This document shows positions 22,961 through 32,406 of a stretch of 64,000 bases of DNA, piece after piece; position 1 is the first letter of the stretch, and each line of letters starts with the position of its first letter. The translations under genes and the position numbers were made by a program. The notes beneath the pieces were generated by a model. It saw only the letters and a list, made by a program, of their open reading frames with translations. It had not been told where the DNA came from and did not search any database. Origin of the DNA: Solicoccozyma terricola. Lineage: Eukaryota > Basidiomycota > Tremellomycetes > Filobasidiales > Piskurozymaceae. The stretch covers positions 297,667-361,666 of the forward strand of contig BCLD01000002.1 of the NCBI GenBank assembly GCA_001600875.1, in the 5' to 3' direction.

Positions 22961-23152
22961 TGTTTGAAGCGCAATATCAACATTTATCTCGGGTGACTCC
23001 AGGAATGTCTAACCGTGGAACAGAGTCAAGGACGGTGAGAACGTGATATCTACTAACACATTGTTAGTAGGATGTTGGCAATCGGCTGCTATCCTGCTAG
23101 CTATCATTTGCATCCTCAAGCGCCTTGATCACTCTCGTTCCCAACCCTCACC

Positions 23153-24573
23153 TTGACCAACATGCTGGCCACGCTGAACGACGAACTTGGGATCAAGATA
23201 ATGCGTGGCTCGGCTCGTGATGCCCATCTCCTCCTCCTGCAGCGCTTCTTCGTCTGCTCGCTTACGGCCAGTCAACGCTCGTTCTTACGGGATACCTCTC
23301 CGTGTTGGGGTTTTCGGACTTTCAGATGGGTCTCTTCATGACATTCACTCTGGTCGGTGATGTCGCTGGATCGACTTTGTTGACGTTGTATGCGGACAGA
23401 GTTGGACGACGCAAGGTATTGCTAGCGGGGTCGGCCCTCATGGCTTTCAGCGGGTTGGTCTTCGCATCGACCGGCAGCTACGCCTTGCTACTGCTGGCCG
23501 CGATCGTTGGAGTCATCAGTCCGAGGTACGTTCCGCAATGCTCATCTCATCGGTGCGTCGACTAAAGCTACAACCCACAGCGGCAATGAGATCGGACCCT
23601 TCAAGGCCGTAGAAGAAAGCACCCTCGCTCAAATCACCCCGTCGGACCATCGCAGTACCATCTTCGCTTGGTACACAGTGTACGGCGGTCTAGCGTCAGC
23701 TATTGGCAGCCTGACCGGCGGCTGGATCACACAATCACTGCAACAGGGTCGTGGGTGGACGGCGGTCGAGGCCTACCGCTTCATCTTCTGGTTGTACACC
23801 GTTGCAGGGCTGATCAAGTGCGTGCTGGCGTCCCGTCTTTCGGGCGCATGCGAGGTGGAGAGCAGACCACCGCCCGGAGAAGAGGAAAGCCTGCTTAGAG
23901 AGCCGGTCGCTAAGGACACCGCGGCGCAAGGCAAAATGCTCGATCTCACGAGGGAGACGCAACAGAAGGTCTGGCTGTTGTCGGGTCTGTTCGGCGTGGA
24001 CAGCCTTGCATCAGGACTGGTTCCGCTGTGAGCGTTACCCCGTCTAATCCTCTATTAATAACCACTCACGCCTCCCATCCCAGGTCCTTCACGATCTACT
24101 TGTTCTCCGAGAAGTTCGGCCTCGACGAGGGTGTGCTCGGTAACACGTTCTTCATCACCGCTTTCGTGGCCGCCATCTCCAACCTCTTTGCCGCCTCCCT
24201 CGCACGCCGCATCGGCAACATCAAGACGATGGCTTTTACTCATCTCCCATCGTCCGTCTGCCTCTCCCTCATTCCCCTGCCCTCCAGCTTCCAAGCCGCC
24301 TGCTTCTTCCTCATCGCTCGGTCCTGCACGGGCCAGATGGATGTTGCACCTCGCACGGCCTTCCTGTCAGCTTACATCCCCGGCAACGAGCGGACGGCCG
24401 TGATGGGCATCCTCAACGTGGTCAAGACGATCGCACAGAGTGGAGGGCCGACGGTCACCGGATGGCTAGCAAGCCACGGGCGGATCTGGTTGAGTTTTCT
24501 GATGGCCGGATGCTTGAAGGCATCTTACGACGTCGCGATCCTGTGGTGCTTTCTGCATATAGCGCAGTCTTGA
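23153..24573 (+). CDS. MFS transporter, three exons, one apparent single-base deletion
   Basis: Exons 23153-23525, 23581-24027 and 24084-24573 are joined by introns of 55 and 56 nt with GT...AG ends. The joins read ISP-S-GNEIGPFKAVEE and GLVPL-S-FTIYLFSEKFG. Hydrophobic segments, the ADRVGRRKVLLAGSALMAF loop (MFS signature between TM2 and TM3) and the second-half PRTAFLSAYIPGNERTAVMG motif mark an MFS carrier of the fungal general-substrate type with unknown cargo. Near 23250 one base is missing: RFF must switch frame to read LLAYGQSTLVLTGYLSVLGF. This may be a true pseudogene mutation or an assembly error. The C-terminus is complete. The gene sits between two parts of a copia gag gene of opposite strand. 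Confidence 0.8.
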
Positions 24574-24586
24574 TTTGCCAGGCAGC

Positions 24587-24800
24587 TCAGCTCCCAAGGA
24601 CCGGGGACGAAGACGGCAACTTTTTGAGACGCACGTTCTGGCCTGATTGGATGTCGAGGAGGTAAATAGACAGCCCTGTTTCCCATGTGAGCGGATCCAC
24701 TTCGGCCTCGTAGTGCACCCACTCCTTGTAGTTGTCGTGGCCATCAAGGAGGATGGCACGGGAGCGCATGGGCGTTTCCTCATTGTCTGAAGTCATTGTA
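24587..24800 (-). pseudogene. Copia gag fragment (N-terminal part)
   Basis: Minus translation gives MRSRAILLDGHDNYKEWVHY, the start typical of copia gag (LDG-x-NY-x-x-W). GLSIYLLD follows before the similarity ends. The continuation of the domain is at 22601-22960 on the same strand. Confidence 0.65.
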
Positions 24801-24834
24801 GCGTATGTAGCATAGACTTCTCTCACTCCTTGCA

Positions 24835-25770
24835 GCGAAATACTTGCCTTTGCCGCATCAAACTTAGCATCATAAGGCACATCTTGCCCGCATGGAAAGA
24901 AGCTCTCGAATGTAGAAGAATATTCAGTATTTAATGAGGGAGCTGGGAAAGTTATTCAACCAATGCTGACGGCCAGTCGAAGTGGAGAGGGATTCAGTGG
25001 CAAGAGAAAGTCCGGAGGATGTGAAATGGGCGAGCAGTAAGACAAGCGACGAGTGCAGGTATTATGATCTATGCTCATGTTCCCTTTGAAGGTAGTTTCC
25101 CCCCCTAGCACTCAAGGTCGACATCAACATTGCGACTGAGGGAACCACTTCGCAAGACAAGAAAAAATTGCGTTCTCCCAGCTAGCAGCAAGCAAAATGG
25201 TTTGGCTCTGTCGGGATGGGGCCTGGCGGGGGCATGTAACGAGCAGCTGGCGCAGGTTATTGGATGGTGAAATAAGTCACAACTCTGCAACATGAGAACC
25301 CATTTGCTTGTTTGTGACCAAAGTTCCCAGCCTTGATGTACAAATTATCGGCACGATTTACCTGCGTGATTTGTCTGCACGATTTGATTGTCTGCGCGAT
25401 TTATCTGCACTGTGTCACTTCCGGTAACCCAATAACGCCAACAACCTTGTGTTGCGCACATACCGAGTCATTTGCAAAGATCTAGATGCACAATGAGAAG
25501 AAAATGTATCCTTCAGTGAAAGGCAGCATCACCCGCATATCCGCTTAGCTGAATTGATTTATGATTCATTTGCAGTCAGCCATTTTACAGGCGCCACCCG
25601 TTCCCACTATCAGCCATTCGTCCAGTGTTGGTCAGAGTTATCTGCTGTACAGAGGCTCGGATGTCCCCGGAATTACGTGGACATGTATAAATAGAGAAAC
25701 AGCTGAGGCGATCGGTCTATCTGATTTATCTGCTTTTGTACACTCAATGGTCAGAGATCAAATGCTTTGC
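24835..25770 (+). repeat. Dispersed repeat B, second copy
   Basis: Same orientation as 17763-18760, diverged. Directly after it follows the inverted copy of repeats A2 and A, so B-A order here mirrors A-B order at 16.5-18.8 kb. Confidence 0.7.
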
Positions 25771-25839
25771 AATTAAAGTGCCCTTCTCGTAGTGTGCTCT
25801 TAACGTTCACTGTCCGAAAGAGCACAACGCTATCACTTC

Positions 25840-26452
25840 GCAAAACAAACAAGTCTCCGTTTGTCCCAGCTAGCATCAAACAGAATGGTTTGGCTCCGCC
25901 ATTTCCTGAATAAATGGGACCTAGTGAAGCTTATAACGAGCAGCCGGGGAACGTTATCCTGGATGTTAAAAGGAGCCAAATCCTGCATTCAACATGAGAA
26001 GCCATTTGCTTTTAGCAGCGTAAACTGCGACTGTACCATCTACTTGAGCGTATCTGCCTCCCGCACGTCCCCAAACTGTCAACGTCTGTGAACTTATTCG
26101 ATCGACAAGTTCTCGACTGGCCACTCTACGTCAAAATTAGAGAGCCATTGAATCGAAGGGAGCAACTGTGAAGAATCATTGGCGATGTGGGATTTATGCT
26201 GCGGTCCTCGGTGACAAACCCACTGAGTTAGTTTTACAGCTCCCATTTACGAACTGTAGACAAGAACACCATCATGAGATGGTGCGAGTTTGAACACCGA
26301 ATGGAAGGGCGCCGATGAGGTGATTCGCTGAAGCAGATTTATAAGGATCCTGTCGCTATGTTACTGATTAATAGTGGGCCTGCCACGCAGATAGCACAGA
26401 TAGATAACTGCACAACGTACATGACGGCCATGCCCGCTGTGATTAGCCTGTG
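25840..26452 (-). repeat. Inverted copies of repeats A2 and A
   Basis: A2 matches at about 25848-26025 and A at about 26060-26450, both inverted relative to 16.5-17.6 kb and lacking about 300 bp that separate them there. The A copy ends within two bases of the copia LTR at 26454. Confidence 0.8.
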
Positions 26453-26453
26453 C

Positions 26454-26668
26454 TGTTAAGAGGAATGTGCTGGGATCTCTGCCTCAGCAACTATAGTAAT
26501 GTTGAAGCGTAGTAGTTACAAGAGAGCCTACCTGGGATCTCTGCCTCAGCAACTATAGTAATGTTGAAGAGTAGAGAACCCATTTGGTGGTGAGGCGAGT
26601 AAAGCAGTTGAGATGGACGCGACGCAGCCATGATAACCTAGACACGTGAAGAGTGCCGATATTCAACA
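26454..26668 (-). mobile_element. 3' LTR of the truncated copia element, 215 bp
   Basis: Reverse complement of the LTR at 406-620, starting TGTTAAGAGG and ending ATATTCAACA on the plus strand. Next to its inner edge is a polypurine-like tract on the minus strand (GAGGGGGTG), as expected at the junction with the internal region. No second LTR was found at the other end of the element. Confidence 0.88.
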
Positions 26669-26767
26669 CACCCCCTCGCTCGAGCGTGGGAGGCAGGAGA
26701 GCTGGTTTTGGCATCCAGGCCCAGGTGGTGCAAAGCCACGTAAGACAACATCATCCAGACTGCCCCA

Positions 26768-29505
26768 CTACCTTGTCGGTGCCGTCTCAATCCCCATCCT
26801 TGTACGAAGACCTGTGAAGACGTCAGAGCCTAGAGGTTTGGTGAGGATATCTGCAAGGTTGTCCTCTGTGGGGACGTGCAATAATTCCACAGTGTTATCG
26901 AGTACCTTGTCCCTGAGGAAATGATGGCGAATGTCAATGTGCTTGGATCGATCATGATTGACGGGGTTCTGGGAGAGTAGGATTGCCGCATTGTTGTCAT
27001 TTAGGATAGGTAGCGGTCCTGATATCCCTTGTCCAAGGTCCTCGAGGAGAAGTTGGAGCCAGATAGCTTGCCTTGTTGCATCTGCCGAGGCCATGTATTC
27101 CGCCTCCATGGTGGAGAGAGCGGTAGTCGATTGACGTCGTGATTTCCAAGCTACTGGTCCTCCAAATGTCTTGAAGAGATAGCCAGTAGTTGATCGCCGA
27201 GTGTCCAAACATCCTCCCCAGTCTGCATCTGCATACCCAAGCGTAATTCGCTTGCCTGATGTCCCATCAAATGTCAAGCAGAGGTCGGAGGTACCACGCA
27301 GGTATCGAAGGAGATGTCTTGCCGCATGGACATGTGTCTTATTCCATTTGCTTGCTGTGCGAGCCAGGATACCAGCAGCATGTGCGATGTCAGGTCGAGT
27401 GATGGTTGCTGCATACATGATTGATCCCACCAGAGAAGGGTATTCATCATGACGAGCAGCATCAAATTCTTCATCCGTTGCAGGTATCGACTTGAAGTTG
27501 GTCGGGAGTGGAGTTTTCACTGGCTTGCAGTCTGCCAGGTCAAAGCGGTCGAGTACTGACTCGATGTAGTGTTCCTGGGAGACAAACAGTTTCCTTTCAG
27601 GCCGGTTCCGGAAGACATTGAAGCCAAGGAAGTAGGAGACAGGTCCACCATCGGAGCATTCAAAGCGGCCATTGAGTTTCGTTTTGAACTCATTCAGCAT
27701 GGAGCGAGAATTGCAGGCAATGAGCTGGTCATCCACATGAACCGAGAGAAGAAGGAGAGAGCCGTTGGAGGTGCGAGTGTAGATGCAGGGATCAGCACGA
27801 GTTGGTATGAGTCCCTGTGAGCGAAGCCACTCATCCAGAGCTTTATTGAAACAGCGTGGAGATTGCTTGAGTCCATATAATGACTTTCTGAGCAACAGTA
27901 CCTTGTTCGCAGGGATGTTACCCCCTTGCGGTGGATCCAGATAGATGGTTTCCTCGAGTTCACCATTGAGGAATGCTGCCTTGATGTCTACTTGGTCGCA
28001 TTCCAGGTCCAGGTAGTTGACGAGTGAGAGGAAGACCCTGATGGAGTCCTTGTGAGCAACACCAGCATAGATCTCATTGTAGTCCACTCCCGCTAATTGC
28101 GAGAATCCCTTGGCTACCCATCTAGCCTTGAACGCAACGGGCTTGCCTGTTTCCCCATCAATCTTTCGAGTGAAGACCCATTTGGCTTTGAGTGCGCGAA
28201 TACTGGGTTGACGGTCTCCGATCTCCCAGACCTTGTACTTGTCCATCTTGGCCAGTTCGTCATTGATAGCTTGCTGCCAGTGAGGCCAATCGGCAGAGCG
28301 GTGAGCTTCCAGGAAGGTCTGAGGCGTTGAGGTGGAGATGAGTGCATGAGCCATCACCATCAGACCCGAGGGGTCAAAGCGTTCTGGAGCCTGTCGTTGG
28401 CGTTGAGGCCGGCCTGGTGGAGCTTCTACCGGTTGTGCCGGAGCGTCTGGGAGAGGGCTAGGTGCTGGTGACCTGTTGTAGCGCTTGTCCCATTGCCATT
28501 CCCAACCATGGTATTGTTGTTCAGGAAGATCATCCCCACTATCTGAGGAGGTATTGTTCTCGCTTAATGTGTGATCATCCTCCTGTTCCTCCACAGGTAC
28601 TGGATCAGGTGTAGATGTTTCTACTGCACTGATGATGTCAGAAGCCTCCATGTAGGCCCTGGTCTCATGGTTGTAGCGGATCCTGGGTGATGGTGATAAT
28701 GAATCCACTTCCCGTGGTGGTTTCGACTCAAACACCACATCCCTTGATACCACAACAGATTTCCCAGTCGGATCCCCTACGCGGTAGTTGTGGGTGCCTT
28801 CCTCATACGAGAGGAGCCGCCCCTCTCTGTAGCGTTGGTGAAGCTTGTCGGTGTTGCTATGGTCACGGTAGAAAGCTCGGCAGCCAAAGGGTTGCAGGTG
28901 ACTTGCATGGACCTCTGTTTGACGCCATAGATCCTCGGGGATTTTCTTCTGTGGTCCACAGGGAGTCCGATTCCTGGTGTACGCAGCATAGTTTGCTGCT
29001 TCTGCCCAGAACTCATCCGGCAGGGAAGCGTCAAGGAGGAGTGTTCGGATGGTATCCAGTAATGTGAGGTGAGTTCGCTCTACTCGTCCATTCTGAGCAT
29101 GTGCTGTTGGTGGTGTCCTATGATGTTCTATACGCTTGGATTGGAGGTAAGAGCGAAGGTCCTTGGAATCTTAATGGAGCAATCCAGTTGGTTCTCAACG
29201 AGGGTGATGTATTTGATCAAGGCCCGTCGAGTGTCGCTCTTCTTTTCCAGGAAGGTGAGGTGAACCTTCCTGGTGTAGTGATCATAGCATGTCAGGAAGT
29301 AAAGCTTCCCACCCAGTGATGGAGTGCGAGCAGGTCCCCAGATGTCAACATGCACAGAATAGAGGGGTTTTGATGCTCGCATGTTGGACTTGGGTGAAGG
29401 GAGTCTCTTGCCTTTCCCTTGAATGCAAGCAGGGCATTGGAATCCATATATGTCCTTCCGCACATGCCCCCAATCCACCTTGTTGTCCGACCGATGTGGG
29501 TTACT
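26768..29505 (-). pseudogene. Ty1/copia pol: integrase end, reverse transcriptase, RNase H; 5'-truncated
   Basis: Reading leftward: a GAG-pre-integrase segment (VRKDIYGFQCPACIQGKGKR) and integrase core (YSVHVDIWGPA, YDHYTRKVHLTFLEKKSD) at 29478-29170; the core end TAHAQNGRVERTHL near 29100; reverse transcriptase with DQVDIKAAFLNGELEETIYL and the LSVHVDDQLIA active-site strand near 27740; RNase H with YADADWGGCLDTRRSTTGYL, STMEAEYMA and KHIDIRHHFLRDKV, ending LADILTKPLG. The reverse transcriptase-RNase H frame is intact for more than 660 codons. One frameshift lies near 29160. Gag, protease and the first part of the integrase zinc region are missing beyond about 29505, where another repeat begins. 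Confidence 0.92.
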
Positions 29506-29545
29506 TTTTCATTTCGTCCTGTGCGAGGTGGAGAGTAATGATCGG

Positions 29546-29640
29546 TGGGCTAATGGTGATATTTTTGGAATGACGGGTTAGCAGCACCATTCTTGATAAC
29601 ACCTGGGCTATCGCTCAGTCCCATCATACCAAGGAAGCGA
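29546..29640 (+). repeat. Short dispersed repeat D, first copy
   Basis: About 90 bp with CGGTGGGCTAAT, GGTTAGCAGCACCATT, ATAACACCTGGGYTATCGCT and CCCATCAT recur at 37086-37180 in the same orientation. It starts where the copia pol homology ends. Confidence 0.75.
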
Positions 29641-29909
29641 TCGACAAAGAGGTGATCAGTTTAGCACTACATAGTTGAGCCACTTCTAGTGAAGCTCAGT
29701 TTATGTATTGCTAGGTGACCACTCAGAATTATCAATTTGCCACATTGCGAAATCAATTCGTAACAATTTGCGCCAAGCGTCTTCAAAGGTCAACGCTCAT
29801 GCGTATCTTCTTCTTGCCCAGCCCAGTCATGATTCTCTGACTAGCGGAGGCTCTGGGACGGCTGCGGCAGCTCGTCTGGATGGTCCACGCTTCCTGATGT
29901 TGGTAACAA

Positions 29910-30140
29910 TCAAGATACTTCCAACCTCCTATACAATATTCTGCCGGGTCCATATCTCGAGACGCCAACGCTGAGGAAATCTTCGACAAACTCACAATCG
30001 ACCGTCGGTCGGAAAGGTACGATGGATCCAGGATTATCAGGGAGGACAAGGTCGGCGTCACGGTCGACGAGTGTGTTGGCCTGCTCAATCTCAGAGACAT
30101 GATCAACCTGCTTCCCTGAAGCGAATGAGTCGAGCGCCAA
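29910..30140 (-). pseudogene. Possible type-B carboxylesterase fragment
   Basis: The minus frame contains NTLVDRDADLVLPDNPGSIV and PFRPTVDCEFVEDF. A P-TVDG-EF-like segment is common before the second half of carboxylesterases, but here the glycine is cysteine and no catalytic Ser or His motif is nearby. The resemblance is weak. Confidence 0.25.
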
Positions 30141-31330
30141 GTCGCCATTGGACGTCTTTGCATTTGCTCACCCATCTCGACAGCAACTCCTTTCTGATCG
30201 ACAAATGCACTTCCTCTCAATCTTTCGTCGAAACCCCTCCCCAAGCGCCCCTCTCCAACTCGGACCACCCTCGAGCTACCTGGGCCACCCCGCAAATCAT
30301 TTCATTACACCGCCAACCAGCCCTAGTCGGTTCCCAGATCCAATAGAGCCGGATGAAGAGCAAGTTGAGTTTCTCCCCATGTTGCCGTCATTGCATTTGG
30401 GTGTCAAGTGAACAACGGATACACCTAGCACGTCTGCCCTGGTTGTGCCAACTCACCTTAACCACGGTCGAGAAGCTTAGGCGGACGAAGGAGCTCCATG
30501 CGGGGACCAACCATACGCCGAGTAAAGCGTTAGAGGTGCTCGTTGGTGGGTAGGGTGATGCACCTTCGGCGCTCTCCGGTGAGCAGGAACAGGAGAAGTG
30601 TCTTCTGTCGGCCATGTACAGCGTCATGAACAGCTCGTGGTGGACTAGGCGGCCGGCACCGTCATGCTCAAATCTACCAGACCGTCCGAGGCCTGTAGAT
30701 ACTGCGCTGAGTATCATGGAAAGGCTAATTGAAATTGGACTCTTAGCTCCCTGTGGTACGGCATCTGCCAAAAGACAGGCTGTCCTTTCGTGCGCCAAGA
30801 ACATCGCCTTGCGACGATGCAACGGTAGGTACATAGTTAATGTTGTGTGCTCTGATGCCTTCAGATATTACGGTTTGCTTCAGCCTCACGAGATCCCGCC
30901 GCTAACCCACCGCCACTCCCCCCCTGGGGAGGCTCAACTGCAGAAGCTGACCTCGTTCCACGCTTTTAGCCCGAGACAGGCTATCTTAACATTTTCGGTG
31001 TTCAACTCGACCGTCTACTTATGAAGTGGTCTCGTCTACAGAGTTAAATAACTCAGTGGGTCTGTCACCGAGGACCGCAACGTCAGTGTTACCTCGCCAA
31101 TGTTTTACAGTACGTATGCAGGCCCCCCCGGGGGGGGGGGGTTCTCGTTTCGGGAACTTCAGTGTTACGGGCACTGATCCGTAGTTGCTGACAGTCTTTT
31201 AGACACTTGTACATAAAAGCCCTATCTTAACACCAGACGCAACTACAACCAAGTAGGTTGGTTAGAATTTAGAATCTGGCGCTTACGGCCCTCGACCGCC
31301 TTACATCGACACCATATGATCAGGTATAGG
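30141..31330. other. No gene recognised; contains repeat remnants
   Basis: Overlapping short frames on both strands show no motif. Remnants seen are a palindrome copy at 30770-30788, a partial copy of repeat A at about 31010-31110, and a C7G12 block at 31123-31141. Confidence 0.35.
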
Positions 31331-31334
31331 GCCG

Positions 31335-31965
31335 TTACAACACCTTCACAACGCCGTCCGCATGAACATGAATGTTCTTTCCTCCCGCTACCAGCTGCCG
31401 CATGACTGGCTTGTAGTAACCAGGATCGGAATCGTCGATGATGAATATGCATATGACGCCAGTCGTATCGAAGGTACCCAGTTTGAAGTTTGTCTTACTT
31501 TGAGTATTGAATTTATTACCGGCCGGTGGAAGTAGACGCCAATACGGGGGAGGATCTTGTGAATTCGCGAAACAGACCATTTCATTATCCACACTGTCCC
31601 AGGGCTCCCATTGCTGGAATATGCTCACCTCTCTCGAGAACGATATCTCGGCACCGTTGGTGGATATATTCATTGTAAGTCCAGTGACGAATCCCGACGT
31701 ACCTGGCTCATGGACCGCAACAACCCTCTTGTCGGTGATCCGGTTCGTCACCCAGATGTCGGCGCGGAGATGTTTCGCGAGCCTCGAAGATATCTGACCC
31801 TACTATGGAGAAAATGTAAGACGAGCGTCTGTCCTGAAATAATTCCATTTCTCAGCTTACCAGCACTGGTCTCGAAGGCGGCTCTCCCCCAATCGGAGCT
31901 TCTGCTTGTGGCTCATTTAGCAAGTCTTCCAGGGTGATGGTAATCCTTGGTGGAGGGTTTGCCAT
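31335..31965 (-). CDS. Hypothetical two-exon protein divergent from a TPR-CHAT gene
   Basis: Start Met at 31965 (MANPPPRITITLEDLLNE), intron 31800-31860 (GTAAGC...TAG, 61 nt), and then a single frame to the stop at 31335 give about 190 residues. The second exon is free of stops and has a soluble, beta-rich look (TGLTMNISTNGAEISFSREV, NFKLGTFDTTGVICIFIIDD). I see no signal peptide, no membrane helix and no domain that I know. The 440-bp gap to the divergent CHAT gene at 32407 could be a shared promoter. CHAT proteases often act on a product of a neighbouring gene, so this protein is a candidate substrate or effector, but that is inference from position. Confidence 0.5.
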
Positions 31966-32406
31966 CTTGATTTTCAACCGTGCTTCGCGAAGTACCCTGA
32001 GGGAACTCGAGGGCTTCTCACATTTTTCCACCCAAGTCAATATATCATGTCGGAAGCAACCTATCCGTCCAACCCCCATAATCCTACCGGCTCGTCGGAA
32101 ACATCAAGTACCGATGCAGCAGTCCCGCATGCTGACTTGCTGACTGCATCCGCATCGGTTCAGTTGGATGTTCTTTGACCTGACTTTGTAGCTCGCTGTA
32201 CCTCCTGTCCCTGCTATTTCCGATGGGACCAGTCGAATGCATACAAGACCTCACAACGGCCACGGGGAAGGTTGATTCCGACAAGGATATAAAGACATGC
32301 TCTCCCAAGGATCGATCGCGCGTGCTTGGACTGGGAAACCCCTCTATATAACTCACGGCCTTGGAAGCATAGTCAAGAACCACAATTTTTTTTGGGTCTC
32401 CTTATA

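Noticed and set aside
29783..30295. 170-codon minus-strand frame as a gene
   Set aside because: No motif, overlaps another weakly esterase-like frame, and composition is Arg/Ser-rich as expected of a chance frame.
31335..31965. Assignment of the small divergent gene to aegerolysin- or gasdermin-type pore formers
   Set aside because: I considered this because of the CHAT neighbour, but no motif supports it; it stays unassigned.
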